The notes under the pieces: generated by a model | What the model was told of the DNA's origin: nothing | Databases searched by the model: none | Seen by the model: only the letters and a program-made list of their open reading frames with translations | Assembly (NCBI RefSeq): GCF_015291645.1 | Contig: NZ_CP030055.1 | Coordinates: forward strand, 4,898,001 to 4,962,000 | From: Bradyrhizobium sp. CCBAU 53340 | GTDB taxonomy: Bacteria > Pseudomonadota > Alphaproteobacteria > Rhizobiales > Xanthobacteraceae | Reading direction: 5' to 3' | Length of the DNA: 64,000 nucleotides | In this document: positions 8,451-18,338 of the stretch, piece after piece | Layout of the letters: each line of letters opens with the position of its first letter | Numbering within the stretch: position 1 is the first letter of the stretch | Position numbers and translations under genes: made by a program

Positions 8451-9563
8451 TCAGCGCCCGGTCTTCACCTTGGTCCAGAGCCGGTTGATGATGCGCTGGG
8501 TGGCGGGATCGCGGGCGGTGATGACGAACAGCTTTGCGAGCGTCGCCTCGTCTGGATAGATGTTCTTGTCGTTCAGGATCTTTGGATCGACCAGCTTCTG
8601 GCTGGCTAGGTTGCCGTTGGCGTAGGACAAAAAGTCCGAGTTCTTGGCGGCAACGTCCGGACGATAGAGATAGTTGATCAGCTCGTAGGCTTCCTTGACG
8701 TTCTTGGCATCCGCGGGGATCGCGAGATTGTCGAAGAACATCTGCGCGCCCTCCTTCGGGATGGTGTAGCCGATCTCGATGCCACTCTTGGCTTCGGCCG
8801 CTCGGGCGCGAGCCTGCATGATGTCGCCGGACCAGCCGACCACGAAGCAGATCTCGCCGGTGGCGAGCGCGCTCAAATATTCGGACGAGTGGAACTTGCG
8901 CACGGAGGAGCGGACCTTGGCGACGACGTCGGCGGCCTTCTCGAGGTCAGCCTGCTTGGTCGAGTTCGGATCGAGCCCGAGATAGTTCAGCGCCGCCGGG
9001 AAGATGTCGTCGGCGGAGTCGAGCATGTGCACGCCGCAATCCCTGAACTTGGCGAGGTTCTCCGGCTTGAAGACGATGTCCCAGCTGTCGATCTTCGCGT
9101 CAGGCCCGAGAATCTGCTTCACCTTGGCCACGTTGTAGCCGATGCCCGTCGTGCCCCACATGTAGTTCGCGGCGTAGACATTGCCGGGATCGTAGATGCC
9201 GAGGCGCTGCGTCACCACGGGCCAGGCGTTGGCGAGGTTCGGCAGCTTCGACTTGTCGAGCTTCTGGAAGATGTTCGCCTTGATCTGGCGCTGCAGGAAA
9301 TAGGCGGTGGGCACCACGACGTCGTAGCCGGACTTGCCGGCCATCAGACGCGTCTCCAGCGTCTCGTTGGCATCGAAGGTGTCGTAGACCACCTTGATGC
9401 CGGTTTCCCTGGTGAAGGCCTCAAGAACGTCGGGCGCCATGTAGTTCGACCAGTTGTAGAAGTTGACGACCCGCTCTTCCGCCCTCGCGGGGACGGAAAG
9501 CAACGTCAGCGCTGCGGCGATCGCTAGACCAAAGCCGAAACGAGAGCGGCTGACGTTCGTCAT
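8451..9563 (-). CDS. Periplasmic spermidine/putrescine-type ABC substrate-binding protein (PotF/PotD-like)
   Basis: A 370-residue exported binding protein. The signal peptide (FGFGLAIAAALTLLSVPARAEE) is cut near residue 29. The mature start VVNFYNWSNYMAPDVLEAFTR is the diagnostic PotF/PotD beginning, followed by KVVYDTFDANETLETRLMAG and a MWGTTGIGYN segment in the ligand cleft. It should bind a polyamine or related cation in the periplasm and pass it to an ABC permease, but no permease or ATPase gene is nearby. The start lies 6 bp after the stop of the upstream aminotransferase gene, with GAGGTAGACAGAG before the ATG, so it is probably the last gene of that operon. Ligand identity cannot be read from sequence alone. 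Confidence 0.9.
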   Translation of the reverse strand: MTNVSRSRFGFGLAIAAALTLLSVPARAEERVVNFYNWSNYMAPDVLEAFTRETGIKVVYDTFDANETLETRLMAGKSGYDVVVPTAYFLQRQIKANIFQKLDKSKLPNLANAWPVVTQRLGIYDPGNVYAANYMWGTTGIGYNVAKVKQILGPDAKIDSWDIVFKPENLAKFRDCGVHMLDSADDIFPAALNYLGLDPNSTKQADLEKAADVVAKVRSSVRKFHSSEYLSALATGEICFVVGWSGDIMQARARAAEAKSGIEIGYTIPKEGAQMFFDNLAIPADAKNVKEAYELINYLYRPDVAAKNSDFLSYANGNLASQKLVDPKILNDKNIYPDEATLAKLFVITARDPATQRIINRLWTKVKTGR

Positions 9564-9569
9564 CTCTGT

Positions 9570-10766
9570 CTACCTCTTGCGTCCACGCACCGCGTCCGAC
9601 AGCCGCTCCAGCGCGGTGTCGAGCGTCTGGTCCTTCTTGGCAAAGCAGAAGCGCACCACCGAGGTCACCGGGTCCTGCTCGTAGAAGGCCGAGACCGGGA
9701 TCGCCGCGACCTTGTAGTCCTTCACGATGCGCCAGCAGAACTCGGTGTCGCTCTCGTTGAGCCCGAGCGGCGACAGGTCGACGGTGAGGAAGTAGGTGCC
9801 TTGCGACTTCAGCACGGGGAAGCCCAGGCTCTCGAGCCCCTTGGTCAGGCGGTCCCGGCTCCGCGTCAGATCTTTCCGCATCGACAGGAAGTAGTCGTCG
9901 GATTTGCCGAGGCCGTAGGCGACGGCGGCTTGCAGGTTCGGCGCTGAGGTGAAGGTCAGGAATTGGTGCACCTTGGCGGCGACGCGCAAGAGCGGCGGCG
10001 CGGCGCAGACGAAGCCGATCTTCCAGCCCGTCAGCGAGAAGATCTTGCCGGCCGAGCCGACCTTGATGGTGCGCTCGCGCATGCCGGGGATGGTGATCAG
10101 CGGGATGTGCTTGTGCTCGTCGAAGGTGACGTGCTCCCAGACCTCGTCGCAGATGGCGATGACGTCGAACTCCTGGCAATAGCGCGCGAGCAGCTCCAGA
10201 TCCTCGCGCGGATAGACCACCGCCGACGGATTCAGAGGATTGTTGAACAGCACCGCCTTGGTCTTTGAATTGAATACGCTTTTCAGCATGTCCTCATTCA
10301 GCCGCCAGTGCGGCGGCTCGAGGCGGACGAGGCGCGGAATGCCGCCGGCCTGGCGGATGATCGGCAGGTAGGAATCATAGACCGGCTGGAAGCAGACCAC
10401 CTCGTCGCCGGGCTGCACCACCGCCAGGATCGCCGAGGTGAGCGCCTCGGTGCCGCCTGATGTCACCATCACCTCGCTCATGGGATCGAGCTTGAGGCCG
10501 TGCCAGTGGCCGTAATGGGTTGCGATCGCCTGGCGCAGCTCCGGGATGCCCATCATCGACGGATACTGGTTGTAGCCGTTCAGCGAAGCCTCGGCCGCAG
10601 CGCGGCGGATGTCCTCCGGGCCGGGATCATCAGGAAAGCCCTGGCCGAGATTGATGGCATTGTTGTCGCGCGCGGCCTGCGACATCGCCTCGAAGATGGT
10701 GACGGGAAGGTCGGCGAAGACCTTGTTCAGCGAGGAGCTCTTGGTCGTCATCGCCGGGCTAGCCAC
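9570..10766 (-). CDS. PLP-dependent class I/II aminotransferase (methionine/kynurenine aminotransferase-like)
   Basis: A 398-residue fold-type I aminotransferase. Visible landmarks are the N-terminal INLGQGFPDDPGPEDI, NGYNQYPSMMGIPELRQAI, the NNPLNPSAVV substrate/PLP segment, AICDEVWEHVTFD, and the Schiff-base lysine in KVGSAGKIFSLTGWKIGF near residue 240. The GQGFPD...YNQYP pattern is typical of the YbdL/KAT group, which transaminates methionine, aromatic amino acids or kynurenine. The ATG at 10766 overlaps the rhodanese gene by 8 bp. The internal ATG at 10751 would instead leave a 7-bp gap and is equally possible. It is grouped with the rhodanese gene upstream and the binding protein downstream. 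The substrate is inferred only at family level. Confidence 0.88.
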   Translation of the reverse strand: MASPAMTTKSSSLNKVFADLPVTIFEAMSQAARDNNAINLGQGFPDDPGPEDIRRAAAEASLNGYNQYPSMMGIPELRQAIATHYGHWHGLKLDPMSEVMVTSGGTEALTSAILAVVQPGDEVVCFQPVYDSYLPIIRQAGGIPRLVRLEPPHWRLNEDMLKSVFNSKTKAVLFNNPLNPSAVVYPREDLELLARYCQEFDVIAICDEVWEHVTFDEHKHIPLITIPGMRERTIKVGSAGKIFSLTGWKIGFVCAAPPLLRVAAKVHQFLTFTSAPNLQAAVAYGLGKSDDYFLSMRKDLTRSRDRLTKGLESLGFPVLKSQGTYFLTVDLSPLGLNESDTEFCWRIVKDYKVAAIPVSAFYEQDPVTSVVRFCFAKKDQTLDTALERLSDAVRGRKR

Positions 10767-11085
10767 CGACCTTGCTGGGAAGCCCCGCCGCCTTCCAGCC
10801 CAGCATGCCGCCGGCCAGATGCTTGTCGTAAGGCAGGCCCGCGGCCTGGGCGGCGAGCGAGGCCGTCACCGAGCGCTTGCCCGAGCGACAGGCGAACACG
10901 ACCTCCCTGCCTTGCGGATCGGGGATCGCCTTGGGATCGAAGGTCGAGAGCGGCACGACGACGCCGTAAGGGTAGGCCTCGGCCTCGACCTCGTTTGGCT
11001 CGCGCACGTCGACCAGCAGATAGCGCCCTTCCGCGACACCCTTTGAGACCTCGTCCGGGGTCAGATCCTGTACTTGATTTGCCAC
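10759..11085 (-). CDS. Single-domain rhodanese (sulfurtransferase)
   Basis: A 108-residue protein. It holds one rhodanese domain with LLVDVREPNEVEAEAYP and the active-site loop FACRSGKRSVTAS, whose cysteine would carry the persulfide; GGMLGWKAAGLP ends the domain. The open frame extends to 11313, but a clear GGAGG five bases upstream fixes the GTG at 11085 (VANQVQDLTPDEV), which is also where homology to the fold begins. The extra upstream residues come from a dispersed intergenic repeat. First gene of the rhodanese-aminotransferase-binding protein group and divergent from the AraC regulator. Confidence 0.85.
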   Translation of the reverse strand: MANQVQDLTPDEVSKGVAEGRYLLVDVREPNEVEAEAYPYGVVVPLSTFDPKAIPDPQGREVVFACRSGKRSVTASLAAQAAGLPYDKHLAGGMLGWKAAGLPSKVGG

Positions 11086-11136
11086 ATCATCCTCCAACGT
11101 CGCGGGGCGCTTGCCGGGGCGATCCCGGCCGGCGGC

Positions 11137-11203
11137 AACCTCGCCTCTCGGCATGCAAAAATCAAGCGCTACAAAGGCTTGGGCAAGGCGCCGGAACTTA
11201 AAG
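11137..11203. repeat. Dispersed intergenic repeat, copy A
   Basis: About 65 bp share an alignable pattern with 13274-13333: AACCTCGC, then AATCAAGCGCTACAAAGGCTTG, AGGCG and GGAACTTAAA. The perfect core is ACAAAGGCTTG. It lies upstream of the rhodanese gene. Read on the minus strand, both copies give a similar pseudo-peptide (RRLAQAFVA / RRLSQAFVA), which is why short false proteins arise from it. Confidence 0.5.
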
Positions 11204-11348
11204 CTAAACCGCTGAGAGGTGAAGCGCGGCTGGAGGCCGGACGCCAGCCTGAAAAGGCTATGCGGATACCGGGCGCTTCGATGCACTCGCCCCACCGGCC
11301 TCCCCGTCATCAAACGCGTTGCCGGACTGACATGGTTACCCTACGGTC

Positions 11349-12425
11349 GTGACGATGGGGATCCCAGGCGCCAGCGCCAGCACGTCGCACGACCGACAGG
11401 GCACCGCGGTGTCACACGGCGTTGATATCGCTGCCTTCACCGATCCGGAAGCCTACGCTTTCGAGGCCATCAAACTCGCGGCTGGCGCCAACGTTCTCGG
11501 CTTTGGCAGCGCTGTCGGCAAAACATTCCACGCGAGCCTCACCCGCGTAAGCCTCGACCGGCTGAGCATTGGGCTGCGCACGGCCTCGGCCTCCGTGACT
11601 CTCAACTCGGGTGTTCCCAACGCGCACGTCTTCATGTTCGCGACCGACCCCACTGCCGCCCGTCGCATCTCCGGCTGGACCGTCAGCCACAAGCATATTT
11701 TTCACCCGAGGCCCAATGACCTCTGCTGCGCCATCCCGCCCCGCCAACCGGGGTCCGCTGCCGTCGTCACCGTGCCATTTGACTTGCTGGCAGCATACGG
11801 TGCCGATGTCGCCGGCCTTGAACCCAGCGTCCCGGCGCACGACGACCGGTTGTTTTTGGCTCCCGAGCCGCAGCGGACGCGGCTCGTTTCCCTGATGAAC
11901 GATGTGGAGCGCCTCGCCAGAGAAGAGCCTTGGGTCGTCCAGATGCCGGCACCGGCCAAAGCGCTGGCGGCTACCATCACGGAGGCCTTGCTTGCCTGTC
12001 TCACCGCCGGCCAGCAGAGCCGGGACCGAGCTGCTCCCGGCCGCCATCGCCAGATCGTTGCGAGCCTGGAGCGCGCGCTACGGGAGCGTCCGGAAGACAT
12101 GCTTTCGCTTTCAGACCTCTGCACCGAGGTGGGTGTTGCGCAGAGAACGTTGAATCTCGCCTGCGAGGAGTTTCTGGGTCAGAGCGCGATGCGATACGCG
12201 CGCGGGCGCCGCCTCGATCACATTCGCCAGTGCCTGCTGATGTCCGATCCTGCCGCAACTACGGTCACCGAAATTGCCATGCGGTACGGCTTTTGGGAGC
12301 TCGGTCGATTCGCGCAGGCCTATCGTGTTCGTTTCGGCGAAGCTCCGTCGAAAACCCTGCGGCGGAATGCGACACTGGCCGAGCTTCGCCAGACGACTGA
12401 TCCTGTTCATGCCAGAATTGCATAG
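11349..12425 (+). CDS. AraC/XylS-family transcriptional regulator
   Basis: A 358-residue protein with a C-terminal AraC double helix-turn-helix (about residues 235-345: LSLSDLCTEVGVAQRTLNLACEEFLG and TTVTEIAMRYGFWELGRFAQAYRVRFGEAPSKTLR). The preceding ~220 residues are an AraC_binding_2-like effector/dimerisation region and do not show cupin motifs. The GTG at 11349 and the ATG at 11355 are both possible starts. It is divergent from the rhodanese operon and 79 bp upstream of the peroxiredoxin in the same direction, so either could be its target. The effector is unknown. Confidence 0.85.
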   Translation: MTMGIPGASASTSHDRQGTAVSHGVDIAAFTDPEAYAFEAIKLAAGANVLGFGSAVGKTFHASLTRVSLDRLSIGLRTASASVTLNSGVPNAHVFMFATDPTAARRISGWTVSHKHIFHPRPNDLCCAIPPRQPGSAAVVTVPFDLLAAYGADVAGLEPSVPAHDDRLFLAPEPQRTRLVSLMNDVERLAREEPWVVQMPAPAKALAATITEALLACLTAGQQSRDRAAPGRHRQIVASLERALRERPEDMLSLSDLCTEVGVAQRTLNLACEEFLGQSAMRYARGRRLDHIRQCLLMSDPAATTVTEIAMRYGFWELGRFAQAYRVRFGEAPSKTLRRNATLAELRQTTDPVHARIA

Positions 12426-12504
12426 CGCGCGCCGTGCGCAACGTGCAGGACGGCGTCAACCGCCGGGCGCTCCGACCGCCCGGGGCGCAACAGGAGAACT
12501 GGAC

Positions 12505-13167
12505 ATGACGCTTCGTATCAACGCCGAGGCCCCGAATTTCACGGCCAATACCACGCACGGCCCGATCGACTTCCACACCTGGATTGGCGATAGCTGGACC
12601 ATCCTGTTCTCACATCCCAAGGACTTCACCCCGGTCTGCACCACCGAGCTCGGCTACATGGCCGGCCTGAAACCGGAGTTCGACAAGAGAAACACGAAGA
12701 TCATCGGCCTCAGCGTGGATCCCGTTGAGAATCACGCGAGATGGTCACAGGACATCGAGGCCACGCAGGGCCACGCGGTCAACTACCCGATGATCGGCGA
12801 TACCGAGCTCAAAGTGGCGACCGCGTACGACATGCTGCCCGAGGGCGCGGGCACGATGTCCGAGGGTCGGACGGCCGCCGACAACGCCACGGTCCGCTCA
12901 GTGTTCGTCATCGGCCCTGACAAGAAGATCAAGGCGATGCTGACCTATCCGATGACCACCGGCCGCAACTTCGATGAGGTCTTGCGCCTGCTGGACTCTT
13001 GCCAACTCACCGCGAAACACGCGGTGGCAACGCCGGTGAACTGGAAGGTAGGCGATGATGTCATCATTCCGCCCGCTGTGTCCAACGAGCAGGCGGCCGC
13101 GAAGTATCCGAACGGCTGGAAGACGTTGACGCCATATCTTCGCGTCGTCGCGCAGCCGGGCAAATAA
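12505..13167 (+). CDS. 1-Cys peroxiredoxin (Prx6/LsfA type)
   Basis: A 220-residue thiol peroxidase that reduces hydrogen peroxide and organic hydroperoxides in the cytoplasm. The peroxidatic motif is HPKDFTPVCTTE, with the nucleophile at Cys45. The length and the C-terminal dimer domain (NWKVGDDVIIPPAVSNEQA, KYPNGWKTL) are those of Prx6-type enzymes. No resolving cysteine is seen at the usual 2-Cys position. AGGAG at 12492-12496 sets the ATG at 12505, although the frame is open further upstream. It follows the AraC regulator and precedes a strong hairpin. Confidence 0.93.
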   Translation: MTLRINAEAPNFTANTTHGPIDFHTWIGDSWTILFSHPKDFTPVCTTELGYMAGLKPEFDKRNTKIIGLSVDPVENHARWSQDIEATQGHAVNYPMIGDTELKVATAYDMLPEGAGTMSEGRTAADNATVRSVFVIGPDKKIKAMLTYPMTTGRNFDEVLRLLDSCQLTAKHAVATPVNWKVGDDVIIPPAVSNEQAAAKYPNGWKTLTPYLRVVAQPGK

Positions 13168-13187
13168 GGGTTCGATCTGTCGATCGT

Positions 13188-13219
13188 TTCGGCCGGACGG
13201 ACGCGCCTGTCCGGCCGAA
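13188..13219 (+). terminator. Strong hairpin after the peroxiredoxin gene
   Basis: TTCGGCCGGAC (13188-13198) pairs perfectly with GTCCGGCCGAA (13209-13219). One more G-C and one G-T pair extend it inward, leaving a 6-base loop. It lies 20 bp past the peroxiredoxin stop. There is no T-run, so intrinsic termination is uncertain; it could instead stabilise the 3' end. Confidence 0.5.
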
Positions 13220-13273
13220 GGTCCCGGGGGCCTTTGGCCTGACCGCGGCGCTTGTATTCTTCGACGGCATGCC

Positions 13274-13333
13274 AACCTCGCGCCTCCAAACATCAGGCGC
13301 GACAAAGGCTTGAGAGAGGCGGCGCAACCTGAA
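13274..13333. repeat. Dispersed intergenic repeat, copy B
   Basis: Counterpart of 11137-11203. It shows AACCTCGC, CAAACATCAGGCGCGACAAAGG with CTTG, then AGGCGGCG and CAACCTGAA. It lies between the convergent peroxiredoxin and kup genes, 10 bp from the kup stop. Confidence 0.5.
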
Positions 13334-13343
13334 CCGCAACGCC

Positions 13344-15272
13344 TTAGATCGTCACTTGCGTCCCGACCTCGACCACGCGCCCCGAAGGGATCTGGAAATA
13401 GTCAGTGGCGTCGTTGGCGGAGCGGCTGAGCGAGATGAACAGCCTGTCCTGCCAGCGCGGCATGCCGGAATGGGCGGCGGGCTTGAGCGCCCTGCGCGAC
13501 AGGAAGAACGAGGTCGACATGATGTCGAACTGCCAGCCGAGCTTGCGGGCGATGGCGAGCGCCTTCGGCACGTTGGGCGATTCCATGAAGCCGAATTTCA
13601 GCGTCACCTTGGAGAAGGTCGGGCTGATCGCTTCCAGCTTCACGCGCTCGGCCGGATCGATCCGCGGGGTCTGCGCGGTCTCGATGGTGAGAATGACATT
13701 CTTCTCGTGCAGCACTTTATAGTGCTTGAGACTATGCATCAGCGCGGTCGGCGCGCTGAGCGGGTCCGAGGTCAGGAACACGGCAGTTCCAGGCACCCGC
13801 TGCGGGGGCCGCTTCTCCAGCATCGCCACGAGGTCGGCCAGCGGGAATTCGAGCTTGCGCGACTTCTCGAACAGGAGCCGGCTGCCGCGCCGCCACGTGT
13901 ACATCATGATGATCATGAGCGCGCCGAGCGCCAGCGGCACCCAGCCGCCCTCGAACACCTTGAGCAAATTGGCGGCGAGGAACGTCAGGTCCAGGAACAG
14001 GAACGGCGCGATCAGGGCGCCCGCGGCGAACGGCGACCACCGCCACACCTTCCAGATCACGACGAAGCCCATCATCGCCGTGACCACCATGGTGCCGGTG
14101 ACCGAGATGCCGTAGGCCGAGGCCAGCGCGCTGGAGGAGCGGAACAGCAGCACCAGCAGCACCACCGCGACCAGCAGAAGCTGGTTGATGCGCGGGATGA
14201 AGATCTGGCCGGAATGGGCTTCCGACGTATGGCGAATTTCGAAGCGCGGCAGCAGCCCGAGCTGGATCGCCTGGCGCGTCAGCGAATAAGCGCCGGTGAT
14301 GACGGCCTGGCTGGCGATCACGGTCGCGGCGGTCGCAAGCACGACCATGCCGCCGCGGGCCCAGCCTTGCGGAAACAGCTGGAAGAACGGGCTCTCGATC
14401 GCGCCGGGCTCGCCGAGCACGAGCGCACCCTGCCCCAGATAGTTCAGCGCCAGCGAGGGCAGCACGATGAACAGCCACGCGGTCTGGATCGGCCGCTTGC
14501 CGAAATGGCCGAGGTCGGCGTAGAGCGCCTCGGCGCCGGTGACCGCCAGGAACACCGCACCCAGCGTCACGAAGCCGATGATGCCGTGATGAAGCATGAA
14601 CGACACGGCATAGAGCGGATTCAGCGCGAGCAGCACCTGCGGCTGCCGGATGATCGGATGGATTGCCACCACCGCCAGCACGGCGAACCAGACGCACATG
14701 ATCGGGCCGAAGAAGGCAGCAACCCGGGCGGTGCCGCGGGACTGGACGGCGAACAGGACGACCAGAATCACGATCGTCAGCGGCACGATGTAAGGTTCGA
14801 ACGTCAGCGTGACGTCTTTCATACCTTCGATTGCCGACAACACCGAGAGCGCCGGGGTGATCACGGCGTCGCCATAAAACAGGGCGCCGGAGATGATGCC
14901 GAGCAGGACGATGGTCGCCCCGCCGGTGCCGACCGCGCGCTGGGCCAGCGCCATCAGGGCCAGCGTGCCGCCCTCGCCGTTATTGTCTGCGCGCAGCAGG
15001 ATCACGACGTATTTGAGCGTCACCACCACGATGAGCGCCCACAGGATCAGGGAGACCACGCCGAGGATGGCCGCCGTCGTCGGAGCGCCTTCGGCCCCCG
15101 AGGCCGCCATCACCGCCTCGCGGAACGCATAGAGCGGGCTGGTGCCGATATCGCCATAGACCACGCCAATGCTGCCGAGCGTCAGCGCACCGAAACCGGC
15201 CGTGGTGTGGGCGTCGCCATGCCCATTTGCCGCCGCCGTTTCCGGGGCGGGAACTGCTACGTCGCTTGTCAT
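13344..15272 (-). CDS. kup: Kup-family low-affinity potassium transporter (copy 1)
   Basis: A 642-residue KUP/HAK/KT potassium-proton symporter. The signature [22 protein letters not shown] is near residue 33. About twelve membrane spans follow, with [34 protein letters not shown] and [21 protein letters not shown], the canonical Kup motifs around the ion pathway. The hydrophilic C-terminal ~150 residues end [13 protein letters not shown]. It lies directly downstream of a second kup gene (142 bp apart, same strand). The two proteins end in nearly the same residues but differ throughout, so this is an old duplication. Confidence 0.95.
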   Translation of the reverse strand: MTSDVAVPAPETAAANGHGDAHTTAGFGALTLGSIGVVYGDIGTSPLYAFREAVMAASGAEGAPTTAAILGVVSLILWALIVVVTLKYVVILLRADNNGEGGTLALMALAQRAVGTGGATIVLLGIISGALFYGDAVITPALSVLSAIEGMKDVTLTFEPYIVPLTIVILVVLFAVQSRGTARVAAFFGPIMCVWFAVLAVVAIHPIIRQPQVLLALNPLYAVSFMLHHGIIGFVTLGAVFLAVTGAEALYADLGHFGKRPIQTAWLFIVLPSLALNYLGQGALVLGEPGAIESPFFQLFPQGWARGGMVVLATAATVIASQAVITGAYSLTRQAIQLGLLPRFEIRHTSEAHSGQIFIPRINQLLLVAVVLLVLLFRSSSALASAYGISVTGTMVVTAMMGFVVIWKVWRWSPFAAGALIAPFLFLDLTFLAANLLKVFEGGWVPLALGALMIIMMYTWRRGSRLLFEKSRKLEFPLADLVAMLEKRPPQRVPGTAVFLTSDPLSAPTALMHSLKHYKVLHEKNVILTIETAQTPRIDPAERVKLEAISPTFSKVTLKFGFMESPNVPKALAIARKLGWQFDIMSTSFFLSRRALKPAAHSGMPRWQDRLFISLSRSANDATDYFQIPSGRVVEVGTQVTI

Positions 15273-15414
15273 GGGAGAGCCCGGTGGCCTCTAAAAAAAT
15301 GCTTCACTGCACAAAGGCGGAAGAGCGCGGGCTTATAGTCCTGCGCTGCTGGCATAGCCTAGCCCGATTCTGGGCCCACACCATGCAAATTTCGCATAGG
15401 TCCGCCAATTGCGT

Positions 15415-17313
15415 TCAAATGGTGACTTGTGTGCCGACTTCAACCACCCGGCCGGTCGGAATCTGGAAATAGTCGGTGGCATCGTTGGCCGAGCGGCTCA
15501 GCGCGATGAACAGGTGATCCTGCCAAAGCGGCATCCCCGACTGCGCCGAAGCCTTCAGCGCGCGCCGGGACACGAAGAACGACGTCGACATGATGTCGAA
15601 CTGCCAGCCCTGCTTGCGCGCGATCGCAAGCGCTCTGGGCACGTTCGGCTGCTCCATGAAGCCGAAGCGCAGCCGGACCTTGGAGAATTTGTCGCTGATC
15701 TTCTCCATACGGAAACGCTCGGACAGATCGACCCGCGGTGTATGCGCAGTCTCGATCGTCAGGATCACATTGTGCTCATGCAGCACCTTGTTGTGCTTGA
15801 GATTGTGCAATAGCGCGGTTGGCACAAAGGCAGGATCGCTGGTCAGGAACACCGCCGTACCCTTGACGATATGAGGCGGACGCTTCTCCAGACTGCGGAT
15901 CAGATCGTCCAGCGGCACCTCGATCCGGCGCGTTTTCTGGATCAGGATTCCCGAGCCGCGCCGCCACGTCCAGATCGTCGCCGCCATGGCCGCGCCAAAC
16001 AGCAATGGCACCCAGGCGCCTTCGAGCAGCTTCAGCAAATTGGCGCTGAAGAACGTCATGTCGACCATGACGAAGGGCAGGATCACGACCGCCGCGGTCG
16101 CGGCCTTCCAATTCCACAGTTTCCAGATCACCACAAAACCCATGATGCCGTCGGCAACCATGGTGGTGGAGACTGCGATGCCATAGGCCGAGGCCAGGTT
16201 ACTGGGCGTGTGGAACAGCAGCACCAGCAGCATCACGCCGATCAGGAGCAACCGGTTGACGCGCGGAAGATAGATCTGGCCGGCGTGGGTCTCGGAGGTG
16301 TAGCGCACCTCGAAGCGCGGCAAGAGACCGAGCTGCACCGCCTGATAGACCAGCGAATAGGCACCCGTGATCACCGCCTGGCTGGCGATCACGGTGGCGG
16401 CAGTGGCAAGCCCGACCAGCGGCAGCACCAGATGCTCGGGCACCATGCGATAGAAGGAGTGCTCGATCGCGCCTGGATCGGACAGCACCAGCGCGCCCTG
16501 CCCGAAATAATTGATTAGCAGCGATGGCAGCACGAAGAACATCCAGGCCGACTGGATCGGCTTGCGGCCGAAATGGCCGAGATCGGCATAGAGCGCCTCG
16601 CCGCCGGTGACGGCGAGGAAGACGGCGCCGAGCGTCACCAGGCCGATCGTGCCGTGCGACAGCAGGAATTGCAGCGCGTAATAGGGATTGATCGCGGCCA
16701 GCACGGACGGGTCATCGGCGATGTGAATGACGCCCAGCACCGCCAGACAACCGAACCAGATCACCATCACCGGACCGAAGGCCGAGGCCACCAGCGCGGT
16801 GCCCTTGCTCTGGACCGCGAACAACAGCACCAGGATCAGCACCGTCAACGGCACGACATAATGCTCGAACGCCGGCGTCGCGAGCTTGAGGCCGTCGACG
16901 GCCGACAACACCGAGATCGCCGGCGTGATCATGGAATCGCCGATGAACATCGACGCGCCGACCACGCCGAGCGCGAGCAGGAACCAGCTTCGTCGGCCCA
17001 ATGCGCGCTGGCCGAGCGCCATCAGCGAGAGCGTGCCGCCCTCCCCGTTGTTGTCGGCGCGCAACAGCAACAGGACGTATTTGGCGGTGACGACGATCAG
17101 CAGCGCCCACAGGATCAGCGACAGCACGCCGAGCACCATGATCCGCGTGACCGGCTCTCCATGGGCCGCGCCCCTGACGGCCTCGTGGAATGCGTAGAGC
17201 GGCGAGGTCCCGATGTCGCCAAACACGACACCGATGCTCCCAAGCGTGAGAGACCAAAAGCCCGAGGTGACCGGCCCCTCCTGGGTCTCAGCCGATGTGA
17301 TGCTCGCCGTCAT
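15415..17313 (-). CDS. kup: Kup-family potassium transporter (copy 2)
   Basis: A 632-residue Kup protein. It has [60 protein letters not shown] and [21 protein letters not shown], about twelve membrane spans and a C-terminal cytoplasmic domain ending [13 protein letters not shown]. The frame is open to 17415, but family homology begins at [13 protein letters not shown], so the ATG at 17313 is preferred. No clear Shine-Dalgarno sequence is seen. It heads the kup pair. Why two copies are kept (different affinity or pH range) cannot be judged from sequence. Confidence 0.95.
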   Translation of the reverse strand: MTASITSAETQEGPVTSGFWSLTLGSIGVVFGDIGTSPLYAFHEAVRGAAHGEPVTRIMVLGVLSLILWALLIVVTAKYVLLLLRADNNGEGGTLSLMALGQRALGRRSWFLLALGVVGASMFIGDSMITPAISVLSAVDGLKLATPAFEHYVVPLTVLILVLLFAVQSKGTALVASAFGPVMVIWFGCLAVLGVIHIADDPSVLAAINPYYALQFLLSHGTIGLVTLGAVFLAVTGGEALYADLGHFGRKPIQSAWMFFVLPSLLINYFGQGALVLSDPGAIEHSFYRMVPEHLVLPLVGLATAATVIASQAVITGAYSLVYQAVQLGLLPRFEVRYTSETHAGQIYLPRVNRLLLIGVMLLVLLFHTPSNLASAYGIAVSTTMVADGIMGFVVIWKLWNWKAATAAVVILPFVMVDMTFFSANLLKLLEGAWVPLLFGAAMAATIWTWRRGSGILIQKTRRIEVPLDDLIRSLEKRPPHIVKGTAVFLTSDPAFVPTALLHNLKHNKVLHEHNVILTIETAHTPRVDLSERFRMEKISDKFSKVRLRFGFMEQPNVPRALAIARKQGWQFDIMSTSFFVSRRALKASAQSGMPLWQDHLFIALSRSANDATDYFQIPTGRVVEVGTQVTI

Positions 17314-17485
17314 GAAGGTGGAGAACGCTTCGTCCCTGGAATTGATCCGGCGCCTTTTGACGCTTCCGCTCCGACTGTCAATCGGGTCGCCACCATAGCA
17401 GGCGCAGCGGAGCATGCTGTGACGGGCCGGCCACGTTCATCGCCTTCGCGATCAAAGCCTCAGGTAAAATGGTAGCGCAAGGGCC

Positions 17486-18316
17486 CTAGGGCTTCAAGTT
17501 CGGCGGCAGCGGCGGATCTTCGCGCATCAGCGTGATGGTCACGCGGCGGTTCGCGGCGAGCGACGGATCGTCCGGGAACAGCGGCTGGGTATCCGCCTTG
17601 CCGGAAACGGAAAAGACATGTGACGGCGGCAGGCCCTCGCGCTCGAGGATCTGGCGTACCGCGTTGGCGCGGTCAGCCGAGAGATCGAAGGCGCCGTAAT
17701 CGCTCCGGGTCGGCACGAAGCCGGCCGCAGTGTGGCCGGTGATGGAGACCCGCAAGGGGGTTGCCTTGAGCGGGACCGCGAGCTTCTCGATCAGGCGGCG
17801 GGTGCGGTCGTAGGGCACCTTGGAGCCGTCCGCGAACATCGAGCGGCCGTCCTGGTCGACGATCTCGAGATTGAGCCCCTGCTTGGTCTCCTCGAACATG
17901 ATGTGCTTGGACATCTCGGTCAGTTCTGGCATGTCCTGCAACGCTTGGCGCAGCGAAGCCGCAGCGAGGGCAAAGTTGCGATCGATCTTCAGCTTCGCGC
18001 CCGAGGTGCGGTCGCGATCCTCCTGGTCCGGCGTCGGCGTGTTGGAGGCATCCTCGGGCTCGATATGGTCGACGTTCTTCAGCCGCGGCCGGGTCGGCAG
18101 GCCGTCGGACTCGACGATGCCGGCGTATCGCGCTTCGCTCTGGACGCCGAAAGCGTCGCGCATGGAGCCGGCGACGACCTTCAGCTTGTTGGCGTCCTGG
18201 GTCGAGAACGCGACGAGCATCACGAAGAAGCTCATCATCAGCCCCATCAAATCGGCGAAGGTCACGAACCAGCCGTGACCACCTCCATGTGCATCGCCGC
18301 GCTTCTTCTTGGCCAT
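17486..18316 (-). CDS. motB: MotB-type flagellar motor stator protein (OmpA domain)
   Basis: A 276-residue stator subunit. A short cytoplasmic tail precedes one membrane helix (WFVTFADLMGLMMSFFVMLVAF) with the proton-accepting aspartate at position 22. A linker and a C-terminal peptidoglycan-binding OmpA-like domain follow (VSITGHTAAGFVPTRSDYGAFDLSADRANAVRQIL, then DPSLAANRRVTITL). The helix places the aspartate as in proton-driven MotB. It is 22 bp downstream of motA on the same strand, the standard pairing. No other flagellar genes are in the window, so which flagellar system it serves is unknown. Confidence 0.9.
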   Translation of the reverse strand: MAKKKRGDAHGGGHGWFVTFADLMGLMMSFFVMLVAFSTQDANKLKVVAGSMRDAFGVQSEARYAGIVESDGLPTRPRLKNVDHIEPEDASNTPTPDQEDRDRTSGAKLKIDRNFALAAASLRQALQDMPELTEMSKHIMFEETKQGLNLEIVDQDGRSMFADGSKVPYDRTRRLIEKLAVPLKATPLRVSITGHTAAGFVPTRSDYGAFDLSADRANAVRQILEREGLPPSHVFSVSGKADTQPLFPDDPSLAANRRVTITLMREDPPLPPNLKP

Positions 18317-18338
18317 GAGCTAGATCCCGGCGGCGGCC

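Noticed and set aside
13356..15338. Long plus-strand frame opposite kup
   Set aside because: Antisense to a fully recognisable Kup protein; His/Arg/Asp/Gln-rich shadow of hydrophobic codons.
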